Positions 11,927-25,053 of a stretch of 64,000 nucleotides of DNA are shown in pieces. The notes below the pieces were generated by a model that saw only the letters and a program-made list of their open reading frames with translations, did not search any database and was not told the DNA's origin. A program made the position numbers and the translations under genes. The number at the start of each line of letters is the position of its first letter. Positions within the stretch are counted from its first letter, which is position 1. The DNA is from Latrodectus hesperus (Eukaryota; Arthropoda; Arachnida; Araneae; Theridiidae): contig CM075860.1 in NCBI GenBank assembly GCA_037975125.1, forward strand, positions 39,593,391 through 39,657,390. The letters are read 5' to 3'.

Positions 11927-12654
11927 GTGTTTTAAGGTTTACCTTAACAATTTGGTTCTTTTTTAGAATAACCTGACAGTTGTGAGCATGAAATCAAAAT
12001 TTTTATCTTAAAATTATTTTTATCTATCTTAAAATGTAATATTTATTTGTTATTTATTGTTGATGAAAACTAATAAAGTTTTGTACATACAGATAAATTT
12101 GTTTCAAATACAAATGTTTTTATTAAAATTTTTATTTGAGGTTGTAAATGTCTTTAATTTCTTCATTAAATTACATAAAGAAAAAAAAAGCTATTCTTAA
12201 CAATTTTATAATACATGATCTTATGTTTTGAAGAAAAGTTTTTGTTTATCTATGTTTAATTCATATGAAATTTTAATAGCTTTTTCAAGCATTTTCTCCT
12301 TGTTTCCAATATAATTATAAATTTTCTTTTGTTTCATTATATTTTATGTAACACTTAGCTCTGATTTAGAAATTTCAATATTTAAGCTATGTGGCATCTG
12401 AATGAATTAGTTCTAAGAATAACTTCAGAAGAAAATATCAGAAGTATATAATTTTTCTTGTTTTCACCAAAATTATATGTATATACTTATCAGAATAATA
12501 TAATATATCAGTGTTATATATTTTAAAAATGTTGATCTAAGAAAATCTGTTTTTAAGTAGTTTTACTAATTTTGAAATCTATTTCTTTCAATTGAAGTTA
12601 ATATATGTTCTAGTTAATCAATGCAATGATGGTTAAAATGACTCTTTTTTTTCA

Positions 12655-12697
12655 CAATTTTTAATACAGGAATGTAAAATGCCTGTATTAAAAATTG
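12655..12697. repeat. 16-bp-arm inverted repeat
   Basis: CAATTTTTAATACAGG at 12655-12670 pairs perfectly with 12682-12697 around an 11-base loop. It may be a remnant of a tiny fold-back element. A neighbouring T tract could make it look like a terminator, but this is not a bacterial context. Confidence 0.75.
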
Positions 12698-15489
12698 GGG
12701 AAAAAAAGAAACTAATATTGTTGATATAATATAATTTTAATTGTAAGATATTTTTATTTATCATTTTAGCATTCTTGAATAACGTATATTTTTTTCATGT
12801 CCAGTGATCAGACAAATTAGTTCAGTTGTACGAAAAGTAACCATTTTATGCGGTTAGTCAAATGAAACTAAAAACAAACAAATCAAAGGACTTTAAAATT
12901 ATAATAAAAAATAAATTAATAACATTTTGTTTATGTGTATCTTGTACTTCCTTTAATGTTGGATCTCTTGGCTTTAGATTGTCTTATTGCTAACTTTTTT
13001 CTTTAATAATCAAGATCGTTCTCTCTTTATTATCTTTTGAAACGTCTCACTCTATGTTCCACTAAAGTAATGTTTTATTTCATGGCTTTCATATAAAAGC
13101 AAATCATATTTTTCTACATTTCGTAAATTATTTAAAAATATCAAAAAAAAATTATAATTTTTTTGATAGATTTGAATTTTTATAAAATTAATATTTTCGA
13201 AACATAATTAATTTAAAATTCCAATTAAAATTATAACTTATTTTATTTTCATTAAGTTTGTCACAAAATAATTGAACATCGATTTACTGTGTATCAAAAA
13301 TGCTGTGAGCGTATTAAAAATGTAATAATGGGTTCTGAGTCATTTGCGTAACGTCACAGCGTATATACTAAGATGTTAAGAAATCCAAGTCGAACTTACG
13401 AATTGGTGAACTAGTGATCAGTAATCTGACAATTCTGCCACCGAAATAAAAGAAAATGTGTCGCTATCCGATATATTAGATTTTCAACTAATAAAGAAAT
13501 TTCCGTGCATTAAATTTCTAAAAATAGTTCAAAACAATCAATTGAAATTGCTAAAAATAGAATTGAAAATTTTTTACTTTCTCCCTTATTCTCTTTGCGG
13601 CCCACGATTCTTCTTAATCGCATTATTTTAGTAAGGTTTTTTTTTTTCTTTATTTCATCCTGTTACTTCCAATTTTTGACGAACTAAATTCCTGTTTTGC
13701 ATTTTTTTTTGTTAAAATTTGATTGGTTCATTAAATTTCTTTTTATCTCATCGCAAGTGTGCCTCCATTTAAAACTCTGGTATTGGTTGAAGCCTATCCC
13801 TTTCTTTAATTGGTCAAAATTATAACCAATAATCAATCAATTTATTGTAGGATAAATTGAGTTATTGTTTTACTCATTCTAAGGATACTTTTAGGAGGTA
13901 AATATTCGTACCAGTGTTTTTTTTATTTTTAAGGAAAAAATAATTTGGATATTGATTGTTATTCCGTAAACAGTTATACTTAACTTTCTTTGTGTTCAAC
14001 TATCGTGATTTACAAAATTCTGTTGCCATGTTTGAATGTAGGAACTAATAATAAGATTTCTTATATATGACGTGAATTAATTGCAGTTTATCAATAATAA
14101 CTTAAAATTAATTATCATAATGTGAGATGAAGATGTTAATAATTATTTAACAAATGTAATACTTAAAATCTAAATAGTTTACAATTTTACCGATTTTCTT
14201 AAAATATAAATATTGAAAAAAATATATCTACTATTTTGAAACGCTTATGTAGCCAATAGTTCAGAAAACTTATGTTTAAATCCACAATTTTTAATTTCTG
14301 AGATAGAATTAATATTTTTTTATCATAGTATTTAAATTATCAGGTTTTTATCATTTAAAATGTTTTTCATCAATTAAATTTCTTTCATGCTTTTGTCAAA
14401 AGTAGACATTAAACTTCCATGTTAGGTTATCTTAATATCTCTTTTTTAAAAGTTCGCCAGGAAATCGATGAACATTGTGTAATCGCTGTTGGTGACGCTG
14501 TATAAAAAACATTTTAATATTATTTTTTTAAATATGAAAAAATAATTCGAAAGTTCTAGTTTATATTCTTTCCTGTATTCCACCTGAACCAATACTTTCA
14601 CTAAGTCATTCTAGTGTTTAATATAAGGATTAGACTGAAGCTGTTGTCAAATGATTTTTGCATACGTAATACCTGTTAACTTCGAAAACTGTTATTATGT
14701 ATCGATATAAAGCCTGGAATTTCAATATTTAATTTATAATGTCCGAAACTACTTTGGAAACCATCTACCGTTTTAAATACCAGTAATGAAGTTTTGTAAA
14801 TTTTTATTTAATTTAAAAATTTATGTGACTTATCTGCTTTAAATTCTATTTCTAAAAAGTTTTAAGCGTTTTTATACTTTATAATTTTTATGTAATAAAT
14901 TTTTGTCATCATAAAGAAAAAGGTATCAAATTCTGTCCTTGTATACGTTTCTCAACTTTGAATTTGTTGTGTTTGGAAAAAAAGGATGTTTTAAATGCCA
15001 ATTTCTAATGATTGATATGCATATGTAAATAATCAAAAATAATAAACTAAATATTCAAATCCATTCGATTTATACAATGTGACCGTTGTTAATTTACATG
15101 CATAGACGTGTTCTGTTTGCCATGCTATCCATAAATGTATTTATCATTGTTTAAGAAATGTGTTAAGTCCTTAAAATTGCTAAATGGTCCTTCATTTGGC
15201 GATTATCGATCAATGTTAGTTTTATTGTATGATGAGCAACTTAAATAGTGTTCTTATAGTAGCCTTGAATAATTAGCCAAAAAGAATCTGTCTTTTTTTA
15301 TGCTTGGTGTTGCCCTCCACATTGTTACAGAATTGAAATTGCTATGGCGCTCTCAATTCAATGCTTCGGGTATAAAACACTCGAGACTTCGACTGTTACG
15401 GTTTCCTGAATAAAAGAGTACGATTACTTCCGATTGACGCCGTTAGTGGGATTAGTGAACCATCGTTGCTGAATGTCAGATCATATCCA

Positions 15490-15653
15490 TGGTTTGTCGC
15501 TCAATGTTCATTATTTTGCATACGACACCTAATTAGACAGGGACCTATGGTTTAAAGTGGATTCCGAACTACTACGAATACTAGGTGGGATTCGAACCCA
15601 CGAACTGTTGAACCGAAGGCAAAAACGCTAGCAATTCGGTTGCTATCTCAGCC
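15490..15653 (-). repeat. SINE-D, minus orientation
   Basis: The reverse complement shows GGCTGAGATAGCAACCGAAT, a cognate of the tRNA-like head of the copies at 21549 and 46248, then GCCTTCGGTTCAACAGTTCG, the B-box GGTTCGAATCCCACC and the body ending near TTGAGCGACAAACC. It is moderately diverged from the younger copies. Confidence 0.8.
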
Positions 15654-15839
15654 AAAATATTCTATTGAGTGTGTGTCTTTTTCTGGTGCAAAATCCAAAA
15701 AGACGATGTACTGCGCCCAACGAGTGGTGAAAAATCCATCAAATCAGAATAAAAGATGTTAAGTGGCCATTATAAATAATTGGCAAAACACGGGTTTGGC
15801 TGCAGTAAAATAGTATAAATTTGAAGCTTATATCTAAAA

Positions 15840-16385
15840 TTGAAAATGGAACAAAGGAAATGTATTAAAAGCAGTGCAAAACTTCCAATTGTCAGTTCGA
15901 AAGCAAAAGAGATTTGGTGGGGGTGTTTCCCCAATCGAGTCTAGTAAACATAAGACAGTGTTGTGAAAAAAAAGGTATGATGAAGGTGGTTGAAGTCAGG
16001 ATATTCAGTGAAGATTTGAGATGTAGTTAAAACTGTTTTACAACTCGGAACCCAGAGGTGCAGACTCCTTAAATAAAATAGAACTATGCGTCAAATGAGA
16101 GTGACCAATCCATGGTCGAGATAAAAGAACGTCAGCACGCCTGTACGAGATACTAATCCAACATCAAATGAGAGGCTTAATACAGAAAAGTATGTTATAT
16201 GTTGATTCCAAGAATTCTGCCAAATGGAATACAGAGATTGAATGGTTGATGTCGGCATAAGGGATTGTTTGGTGTATAGGCTCTTTACTTTTCTTAGTAG
16301 CGAAGCCTGCTTGTTCATTGCCGGTAATTCTGACATGACTAGGTTCTCAGCAAAGCAAATATTCTATGAGCATTTTTAATGGCTT
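15840..16385 (-). pseudogene. Jockey-like LINE ORF2 C-terminus, frameshifted
   Basis: Three minus-strand frames together give the usual order of a LINE RNase H and C-terminal domain. PSHVRITGNEQAG (RNase H) lies near 16345. Next come SIWQNSWNQH near 16210 and RRADVLLSRPWIGHSHLTHS near 16130. About 16020-15960 carries a finger-like TVLTTSQIFTEYPDFNHL in which finger cysteines are lost. The longest single open frame is 81 codons (16091-16336) and mixes true and shifted sequence, so it should not be read as a gene. The element is 5'-truncated and inactive. Assignment to the Jockey group rests on the RIGH.RLTHS-type block. Confidence 0.75.
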
Positions 16386-16943
16386 GAGCACTCTTCATAA
16401 CTCTTTAGATTAGAATTACGCGTCGGGTTTCACTCATTTTGCTGTCATGGTCATTACGCATCATTTTTCTTCTGAAACGAAACCATATTTTAAATTTCTC
16501 TTTACCCGAATCACACTCAACAGGTTAAGCGCATTATATATCTATCTGCCACAGTGGTGAATTAACGTCTTTAATTTCAATAAATGAAAGAATATATTGA
16601 GAAAAATTATAAGTCAGCAGCACTCTTTGGTATGATGACGTGTAAAGAAGGGCAAACATCACATATATATAAAATATACTTTTGGAGTATAGGAAACAGA
16701 TAATTAGTACCACACACATAAATATGGATCATGCCATAATTATAATACAGATTTAAGATATAATCTAGAAGCGAATCTTTAAACTTTAAAAATCTTTGTT
16801 GCCATTATAATATTCAAGTTCAAATAATCATTATTTAGGTTATATCTACCAATTAATAAAACTGCTTTCTTTATATTTAAAATTATAATCAAATTTCCAA
16901 ATTATATTAAATTTTCAGATTATATCCCTACATAGAACCAATA
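16386..16943. other. AT-rich non-coding stretch
   Basis: The region next to the LINE is moderately complex up to about 16520 and may be an unrecognised 5' part of it. After that, AT-rich sequence with no feature seen. Confidence 0.4.
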
Positions 16944-17047
16944 CCTTGGGCTTGGATGTTTGGAGTGGTTCGGAATCCACTTTAAGCCCTAAGTCCCGGT
17001 CTAATTAGCCCTTGTCCAAAAAATGACCGTTGAGCTGCAACCAAACC
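16944..17047 (+). repeat. SINE-D, 5'-truncated
   Basis: Matches only the body of the family: CCTTGGGCTTGGATGTTTGG, GGTTCGGAATCCACTTTAAG, CCCGGTCTAATTAGCCC and ATGACCGTTGAGC. The tRNA-like head is missing, as expected from incomplete reverse transcription. Confidence 0.8.
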
Positions 17048-18260
17048 GAAGCAAACTCTGTCTAGAAAACAACCTAATTTAAACATTTTCAGTATTAATT
17101 TTATTATTAACATGTTCATAATATGTTTAAGAATGATTTTAACAAATTAATAATAAAGCTAATACTATAAATATTCAAATTGGGGGGGGATTTAGTATTG
17201 TTCTGAAACGTATAAGAACATTCCTTAAATCTTCGCCTTATTTATGCATATAAAATAAGATTTTAAAACTTCAGCTTTTGCTGATAGAGGCTGAAGGTAT
17301 CTGTTCAACTTTGCTTTGATTATTCTAAAAAAAATGTTAACAAATCAAAAATTTTCTCTGGTTTTATTTTTTATGAAATCATTTTTAATTTGTTGGGGTT
17401 AGTTGAGTAATTCTTGAGGTTATGAAGATTTCTATGTATAGCATTCTTCAAGCGATTTGTACTTTTAGCGATAATTCAAATTTCTTTATCTTTCTAAAAA
17501 CTTAGAAAATAAGACCTGAAGTATTTGGATTCTTCCATTCCCTGACTTAACTTTAAGTCCGATTCCCGAACTTAAGTCCGGGAATCGCCTGCAAGCATCA
17601 TATATGTATGTTCTGGTTTATATTACAGTATTTGATTTTTAAAAAATATCTGGTATCAAGCTCTTGATTCATATAAACTTACGGTTACAACTTTTCTACA
17701 AACAAAAAATAGGTAATAATATCAAAAACTTGTTACAGTATGTGGACTCGAACCAGGAACAGTTAATTTCTGATATCTGTCCACTTTCCTTTGTCGATAG
17801 TAACATTTTTTAATAGTTTCTCTTGGGAATTTCATTTTGAGAACTATAGTAGTGCTACACTATGTACTATATCGTATATCCTATATCAGTCCTTATTACT
17901 TCTGTTGCATACAAAATATCTGATCACCATTTCAAAATGTATTGGTATGGTAATAAAATATATATTTACCCTCAGGCAAAAACGCAGTATCCACTATAGA
18001 CACTTAAGTTACCAATTTTAAAGCTGTAGTAACCATGTTGACTAACTTGGTTTTTTAACGATCATATATAAAAAAAGTCATTAAATTAATATAAATTATC
18101 TTATATTTGTGCAGAGTCATATCAGTTTCAGGCGAAAGTATATGAAAATGAAGAAAAGTGTTTCATAAATTAAGCATAAAGGGATGACAGTTTGCATGTT
18201 GGTACATTTCTGGTTTCAAGATTAAATTTCTAAATAAATTTCAATTAACAAGGAACATTG

Positions 18261-18332
<72 letters not shown>

Positions 18333-19694
18333 GTCAGGTAATTGCGATAAATTTCTCATTTTTAGATAAGATTTTTCTTTATTTATAATTTATTCCCTAG
18401 AAAATGAGCTTAGTGAAAGAAGTTTTGTAATACTCTAAGTCTTGTCCTCACCTGCTGTTAAGATGCTGCCTTCATTTGTGTTTGATTAGTTCAATTTGCT
18501 TGAAGTGGGAAATGAGGGTGGGTTGCTAAAATCTATCGAATGTCAAGGTCTCACCTATAGGAAAACTTGTACAATTTTCTTTTTTATTTATTTTTTTTTC
18601 TTTTGCTGCTTCTTTCTTCCTTTTTGATACATTGTATCTTTTTTGTGTTAATGATGTAGTAAAGTTACTAAAGAACACACTGCGCGAATGATTGTATTCT
18701 TTATTAGAATAGAATTGCGTTTTTCGTTTAAATTGTGGTCTCACTTCGCAGTATTTTTTTATTTTAACTTGTATAATAATATGGAAACTTCCTATTTACG
18801 AACATATTTATTAAACGTATTTATTAAAATTTGCCGTAAAATAAACGCTCTTTTTCCAAGTTTTTATTTTTGAGGGGAATGTTAATTTTAATCTGAATTA
18901 TATTCAATAGATGCACTTGGTGAGTTATTTTTTAATGACATTGTAATATAAAAATTGAAATTGTACTAAATAAATAATTAGAATATACTTATCACTGTAT
19001 TTCAAAATCCGCTCCTATTAATATTTTCCGTATTACTGCTTCATTTTTTATGTATTTTTTGAGATTCAAATCTGATGTTATTAAATATAAATCCATTCAT
19101 TATGTTTGAAAATCAATTAAAAAGAAAAAAAGAATTTGTGTATGTATATAAACTAAAAATTGTGTTTAGTTTTTATTACCAGTCTTATTTCTGTTGTGTG
19201 TGCGCGCGCGCGTATATTCTGGTTGAATTATTCAAAAATATTAATTTTTTGCATAAAAAAAGTGCTTATACCAGTTAAATTTGCTTCAAGCAGTCAAGTA
19301 ATCTATACCTTTGTTTTCTTCATATTTTAAGCAAATAATTGAACTTTTAACTATTTATTTGTGCAGAAACATTAAAAAAAATATTTCGTTTATACTCGGG
19401 ATTTTTTATGATTCCCCCTCCCTTTATTGCTTGTTTCAAAATTCGTCGAACCTCCTTGAAGTATGTATAATTATATGTTTAACATTTCTACATTTTTATA
19501 ACAGCATTTGAATTTGTAGAACTTTAGGTGCACTTTATTTTCCAAACTGAAAATCAGATTTCTTCTTATCTTTCCTTTAATAAGCAGAGTTTCATAAGCC
19601 ACATTTTGGAACCTGTTATCTAATTATACTAAGCTGTCGATCATAAATAACATACCACAAGGCTCTTATATATTAAAATATTTATAATTTTTGT
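17048..19694. other. AT-rich non-coding stretch
   Basis: Includes a small hairpin (GATTCCCG.. / ..CGGGAATC) at about 17562-17588, an antisense B-box-like GGACTCGAACCAGG near 17742 that may be a decayed SINE, a TA tract at 18265-18327, and a short GTGTGCGCGCGCG alternating run near 19195. No exon was recognised. Confidence 0.5.
18265..18327. repeat. (TA)n microsatellite
   Basis: Continuous TA run of about 60 bases ending in ACACAC. Confidence 0.95.
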
Positions 19695-19994
19695 GCCAAC
19701 CGATGGCTGAGTGGTTAGCGTTCCTGACTCCTGAGCTGTGGGTCCCGGGTTCGAATCCCGGTTCGGGCATGGATGTTACTTTCCTTCTCTGTTCTCTCTG
19801 TCCTTTCTTCTGTGATGTTGTATGAATATGACCCACCCTATAAACGGGTCTGTGGTGGTATGGCGCGGGTAACGCTACTCACCTCCGTGACTTGGTTCAC
19901 AGGTGCCCGCTGGGTAACGACAAATGAGTAGCAGTCTCTGGCCTTGTTGTGGCATAGGGTTCAACCCTCTTGTGCCCGCCATTGGAAAAAAAAT
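19695..19994 (+). repeat. SINE-A, full-length with target-site duplication
   Basis: The tRNA-like head GCCAACCGATGGCTGAG and TGGTTAGCG (A box) are followed by the B box GGTTCGAATCC at 19748-19758. The body follows, and then GCCCGCCATTGG and an A tail. It is flanked by TATAATTTTTGT (19683-19694) and TATAATTTCTGT (19995-20006), a 12-bp target-site duplication with one difference. This fixes both ends and shows retrotransposition. Pol III transcription from the internal boxes is the family expectation. Confidence 0.92.
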
Positions 19995-20242
19995 TATAAT
20001 TTCTGTCCCCAAATGCGCACTGTGAAAAGAGGAGAATATAAAATCTTTGTATCACTTTCCACTTTGAAAGCTAATGAAACTGGAATCATAAACAAAGTAT
20101 TTCACTACAATACTCGAACAATTTTGAATAGAAAATACTCTATTGCTCTAGAATGTCAAAATCGCAGCGTATGTCAATGTCAGTAAAGCGGCATTTCTTT
20201 TCTTGTCTAAAATGCTTACGCGTTTGAGATTGTCATATTAAA

Positions 20243-20343
20243 TCGTCTGGGCCTGTTTGGTTGGAGCGTCGTTCTCAATATCGGAAATCAGTGAGTTCGA
20301 ATCCTGGCTTAACAGAGGATCCGTCGTGTTCACCAAAGACGAC
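20243..20343 (+). repeat. SINE-C, 3'-truncated
   Basis: Head and B box (GAGTTCGAATCCTGGC) and the following GGATCCGTCGTGTTCACC match the copy at 3625. The homology stops near GACGAC at 20343, so the 3' two thirds are missing. Confidence 0.8.
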
Positions 20344-21400
20344 TAAGGCATATTATTGTTGACCGTTCGCATATTATTGTTCATGGAAAATGTATTTTTA
20401 ATGTGTAAAAATGTATGCAGATTACTTACCAATTTGAAAATAACGATTAGCTGTTAACGATTACTTATATGCTTGTATCATAAATATTGTCCATTTTTGT
20501 GTTATTTCCAAGTGTCAAATGATTTTAGTCACAATCTGGGATGAGATAGTAATAGATTCAGATAGATTCTATTCACATGTAAAATATAATTGCTTTTGTA
20601 GTATTTTATTATTGCTATTTTAAGAAATAGATTACGTACTTCTTTCACTAATATTATGAAATATTTAAAGTCACCGTAACAAGTTTTCTAGTTTCTTCGC
20701 CAGAATCTCTTTTTTATGATTAATTATCAATTAATGTGTTTTTTTTATATCGAATTGATGATATTTTTTTGCTGTGATACGGTCACTCGTTAGATAAAAT
20801 CACCATATTTTTCAACATAACATGTAAGTTCTTATATGAAACACAATTAAGTTATTTTGTACTTTATGTTATTATATTGATATTTTTATGTTTTTATAGT
20901 TTGAACTATTAATTCATCGAATTCATTGCAACTAAGTTTAAAATTTGGGGGAAAATTCTTTATTTATGTTTATTACTTTTTTCAGTTAACGGAGTTATAC
21001 TTTTATAAACTGTAAAATAAAATTCATTTGTAAATCTTAGATATGTTTCCTTGTCTAACTGTTTATTTTTTTCTCCCAACGTGAGAAAAAATATTCCAAT
21101 CATACTATGTTATTTTAGTAAAATTTTAATTTATAGTTTTAACATTCCATTCATTTAATTATGTATTAAATGTAAAATTATTAAGTTTACAAATTTTTCT
21201 ATTTTTATTTTGAAACTTTGTAATAGTATAAGGATATTTATTATAGTACTGTTTGTTTTAGTCAAAAAGAACATGGTCCCCAACTTTTTTCAATAATTTT
21301 AATGTTTCGTTTGTTCGAACTCAATAGTTAACATTGTGCCTATTTTTATTTTGAAGTTTTATAACTAGATAAACTATTTAGTGATATTCTAGACCTATAG
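20344..21400. other. AT-rich non-coding stretch
   Basis: No exon, RNA gene or transposon recognised. Confidence 0.5.
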
Positions 21401-21765
21401 GGTTCTTAGCCAAATAGTTGGCGCTTGGTCTTCGATTCATCAGTTCGTGGGTTCGAATCCCACTTAGGTGCTTAAGTGTTGCTGTGGTTTGGTATCCTCC
21501 TTTAACTGCAGGTCGAACTTAAGGTCCAATTAGCCCTCACATGCAAAAGCCGAGCTGGCACCCGAATGGTTAGCGCTCTTGCCTTCGGTTCAACAGTTCG
21601 TGGGTTCGAATCCCACCTTGGGCATGGATGTTTGTAGTGGTTCGGAATCCACTTTAAGCCGTAAGTCCCGGTCTAATTAGCCCTCGTGTGCAAAAAATGA
21701 CCGTTGAGCGACAAACAAACCAAACCTCACATGCAAAAAAAGTATAGCGACAAATAAACCAAATC
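21401..21765 (+). repeat. Older SINE-D interrupted by a younger SINE-D
   Basis: The left part (21401-21548) carries a diverged head, the intact GTGGGTTCGAATCCCAC and a body ending in TTAGCCCTCACATGCAAAA. The right part (21725-21765) resumes at the same point with CTCACATGCAAAA and continues to GCGACAAATAAACC. The two halves together make one element split by the insertion at 21549-21724. Confidence 0.85.
21549..21724 (+). repeat. SINE-D, full-length, young, nested
   Basis: Head GCCGAGCTGGCACCCGAATG with GGTTAGCGCTCTTGCC (A-box region), B box GGTTCGAATCCCACC, body with GGGCATGGATGTTTGTAG and GTCCCGGTCTAATTAGCCC, and a 3' end GAGCGACAAACAAACC. It is bounded by a perfect 14-bp target-site duplication, CCTCACATGCAAAA, at 21535-21548 and 21725-21738. 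It is the reference copy of the family. Confidence 0.95.
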
Positions 21766-23739
21766 AGTGGTTCTTGACTTCTTCATTTACATAGCCATTG
21801 ACTAAATTTTATCTTACAAGTGATAAGATTTCTATTACGCAGAGTAAATGTTTATCAGAATTTCTCATTTTTCTTTATTTTTTATAACTATTTAATTACT
21901 TTTAGATAAGCTCTTTATGAAGTAAAAACTAAAATTTTTTTAGTATTTAAACTTTTTGTGATTTTAGTATTTTACGCCAATATTGATATCGTTTTAACTT
22001 ACTATTATCATTTATTTTGGCATTAGTTGTTGGGATAATCAATTTTCATAAAATATTTTCCAAAAATAATATATGTACTTGTTATTTAATATCATATTCG
22101 CATACTTCTATCGCATAATTTTGATAATACACATTAAGATTGTTGTATCCATTAAACGCTATTTTTCAGAAATGCATGAATAAAGGAATTATAAAAAATA
22201 GATAAGAATAAATATTTTTTAATAATAGATAAATATTTTCGAATTTATATTCAACATTAATACTAGAAATTAATAGCTGAAGTTCTGCGTCATAGGAAAT
22301 ATGTAGTAAAACGAAGTTGAAGCATCAATTTAAAGATTATTTATGATTGAAATTATTAAGATAAATATTGTCTATTAAATTAATTATTGGTTTGCTAATT
22401 TTATTTATTAACATAGTCTTTTATGGAAAAAAAAATAATCTCACGAGTAAACAAATTAATCTTCGTAATAAATTATTAAAAATTTAAATTTTTATGCGTC
22501 AAAATTGATAAAATTATCATTGATACGTAAAAATCGATCAAATTCATGAAAGAATTATGTAATAACAACTCTAATTTTTGCGGTAAAGATAGAGCATTTA
22601 TTTTTCATCTTTTTCAATTTACAGGTGCAATATTAAGATATCTGTATAATTTTTCTCGAAAACTTCTTCAAGTATTCACAATAAAATTTTCAAGTTATTT
22701 ATCGAAAGATCAGCTTTCCCAAATAACGATGTCACCAACAAAATCAGCTTTTTAAAAAGGAGGAAAAAATAAAAACATAACGAAAACACACTACACTCCC
22801 TTTACAAAGGAATCCGTAAATGCTTTAAAAACAATAAATAAAAAACAAAAAAAGCGTGTAGAAAAGACGATTAATTTCCGCAATTTTGGCGTCGTGCCAA
22901 AATGACTTCGTTTTATTTCTGTGGATTATCTTTGAACGTCTCCAATTGTGAAAGCACACAGTAATGCTTAACTCAAAAAACAATTTATAAATTTTGTTAT
23001 TGAAATAACCTTTTTAAATAATGTGTTTGGAGTGCAGTTGAAAAATTCGTTTATATTTAATTTCGAATTATATTTAATTTGAAAATTCATATATTTAAAA
23101 AGGTCTTGGAATCTATTAAGTATATAGATCTGGTTTCAGGGACTGGATTTTATTGATAATTTTTTAAAAGTAAATTTAAATTAGTTGACAATTTGTAAAT
23201 TTTGGATTTGTATGCGAAATTGCCATGTATTTATAATTAAAACTGACGAATGTTTCCCAAATAATTAAAGCTCTTGGTAATTAATTATCGTTGTTAAAGC
23301 ATGATGATTTGTATTTACTGTAAACTAAACATAATGCAGTTGTGTTCAATTATTTAGAGGTATATTTTAGTACTCATTACTGGTATTTCACAACTTATAC
23401 CCATCCCTCTTACTGTTGGATCATTTAAACTTTCATGATGGACTGTGTTTTATGATAGGATTAATTGAATGTATTTTTAAACGAAATGCACTTGTGTAGC
23501 ATGAAGACATAAAACAGCGATATAGTCTTCAAGTGCATTATTTAGTATTTTTATAATTCACGCTTAGTTAAATCACTCACTTGATAGATTAAACGTTTTG
23601 TTACATGCAAAAACATCAAAATGGACGATAATTATTAAAAAATAATGCCGATCACACCATTTCTATAACAAATAATTTTTTGTTGTTGTTGTCGTGTGAC
23701 AAGTGCAAAGAGAAGAAAAAAGAAAATGTAAAAAAAGAC
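21766..23739. other. AT-rich non-coding stretch
   Basis: Mostly AT-rich. A slightly GC-richer patch near 22860-22970 (TTGGCGTCGTGCCAAAATG, CTGTGGATTATC) has no reading frame; it could be regulatory, but the evidence is thin. Confidence 0.45.
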
Positions 23740-24085
23740 AAGTCATATGGGACCAAAGGCATGGAGCACTGCCCTGGCTACATCTTCAGCTTTTTCAGTA
23801 TAAAGGGTGTCATGGCAGCAGTTGGGGTCGATGCTGAAGAGGTCGAGGCAACAGAGATGCAGTTGAAGAGATGCCTCGGATCCAGCGGAACTCCTGTGCA
23901 GTGCCTGCATTCTGCGTAGGTTCTAGATCTGTCGGGCATGATTTTCATACCCCTTAACGTGCCCAGTCCGCATTCTGCTGATGGTAGAGGTGATACCACG
24001 GTCAGGATTAATCTCCGGTAGGCACCATTCATTCCGTAGTCCCCCGCAGAGCTGATGCCTTGCGACGGCGTTAGCATCGAAGCAA
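23740..24085 (-). pseudogene. LINE ORF2 C-terminal Cys/His finger, decayed
   Basis: The minus-strand frame gives RTYAECRHC..DPRHLFNC, a CX2C..HX4C finger preceded by a segment like the GHLRGMK stretch that often precedes it in arthropod RNase H-bearing LINEs. A second frame carries on with AEDVARAVLHAFGPI, typical of the last residues of these proteins. The split between frames shows decay. GC content is well above the flanks. It lies 500 bases from the LINE tail at 24575 in the same orientation but has its own finger, so it is a separate insertion. Confidence 0.7.
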
Positions 24086-24574
24086 GTGGTAGTCGTGGGA
24101 GGGGGTTGATATAATAATTTTTTTAATTTTTAAGAATATTTTTGTAGTTTTCATTTTTTTTAAGACAAAAAAAAAAAAAACTTAAGTGGCCTACTTTTTA
24201 AGCAGCCCTTTTCAATAGGCATAGCAAAAATAAATCAAAAATTTATTAAATCAGCTCCTTTAAAGTTGAACATATGAGATCAAAAATATTTTTTTTTAAG
24301 TATTAAATTGAAGTTTATAACCAAGCACACAGTTGATAGTAAAGTGATGATTAATTGTTTAATTGTTAAATTTCGCGGAAGTCATAAGGAATAGTCTTCT
24401 GAGATAATTGTTTACCTGATGCATTTTAAATTTTTATGTTAATTTATTAAGGGAAAATAACGGTGCAAATTAATTTATGAACATAAAAAGTTAATGTTTT
24501 ATTATTAATTTTCGAAGTTATCCAAAAATATTTTCTGAGTTATTTGACTTAAAAATGTCTTCTTTTTCTTACTA

Positions 24575-25053
24575 ATGCCACTGATCTGAAATCAGATCAG
24601 ATCCAAGAGATCGTCCGGTTTTAATTTCAACACAGCCAAACCGCGGGCTCCTTTAGGAGATCCTCAAGACGTAGACCAGCGCAGTCTAAAAGATGTTGGG
24701 GACTGGCCTCTTCAATGTGGCATTTGGTGCAAACTCGGAAGATCTTGGCGATGTTGGAAAATCGAAGGGTTTTTAAATGCCCAGTGCAGTCTCTCTGCCA
24801 ATCCATCTGTCATTTCATTGTATTTTAAAGCGACATGGGATGGTATCCATTGAAGATGCAGGCTGGAAGATGAGGAGAGGGTCCCGAGCTTCTTAGTAAT
24901 TCCAGCAGGTTCTATGATCAGTCTCCAATTTTTTAGATATTGGGTGGCACTTTGGCTGTCCGAAAGTATCCAGGTCTCGCCCGATAAATGTCGCCTAGAA
25001 ACGAAGTCTAGAGCCATGTCAGTGGCGATCAGTTCAGCGGCAAAAACACTTAA
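24575..25053 (-). pseudogene. LINE RNase H domain and finger, frameshifted
   Basis: Minus-strand reading gives AAELIATDMALDF (RNase H Glu region), then WILSDSQSATQYL (second Asp), LQWIPSHVALKYNEMTDGLA (last Asp region), and, after a frameshift near 24745-24780, VCTKCHIEEASPQHLLDC, a CX2C..HX4C finger. An N-terminal Asp motif was not found. It is another 5'-truncated I-group-like LINE, distinct in sequence from the copies at 1, 23740 and 47141. Confidence 0.8.

Larger units (their letters stand above)
10891..15489. other. AT-rich non-coding stretch with palindromes
   Basis: No exons or coding transposon remnants were recognised. Two clear hairpins lie at 11891-11926 and 12655-12697. Around 13340, CGTAACGTCACAG is a lone CRE-like half site. 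Confidence 0.5.

Noticed and set aside
12655..12710. Rho-independent terminator (hairpin next to a T tract)
   Set aside because: The window is eukaryotic; the structure is better described as a small inverted repeat.
16091..16336. 81-codon minus-strand frame as a stand-alone gene
   Set aside because: It is a patchwork of true and shifted frames of a decayed LINE RNase H region.
19696..19770. tRNA gene, and similar tRNA-like heads at other SINE positions
   Set aside because: A and B boxes are present, but each is followed by a shared SINE body and flanked by target-site duplications; none stands alone with an intact acceptor stem.
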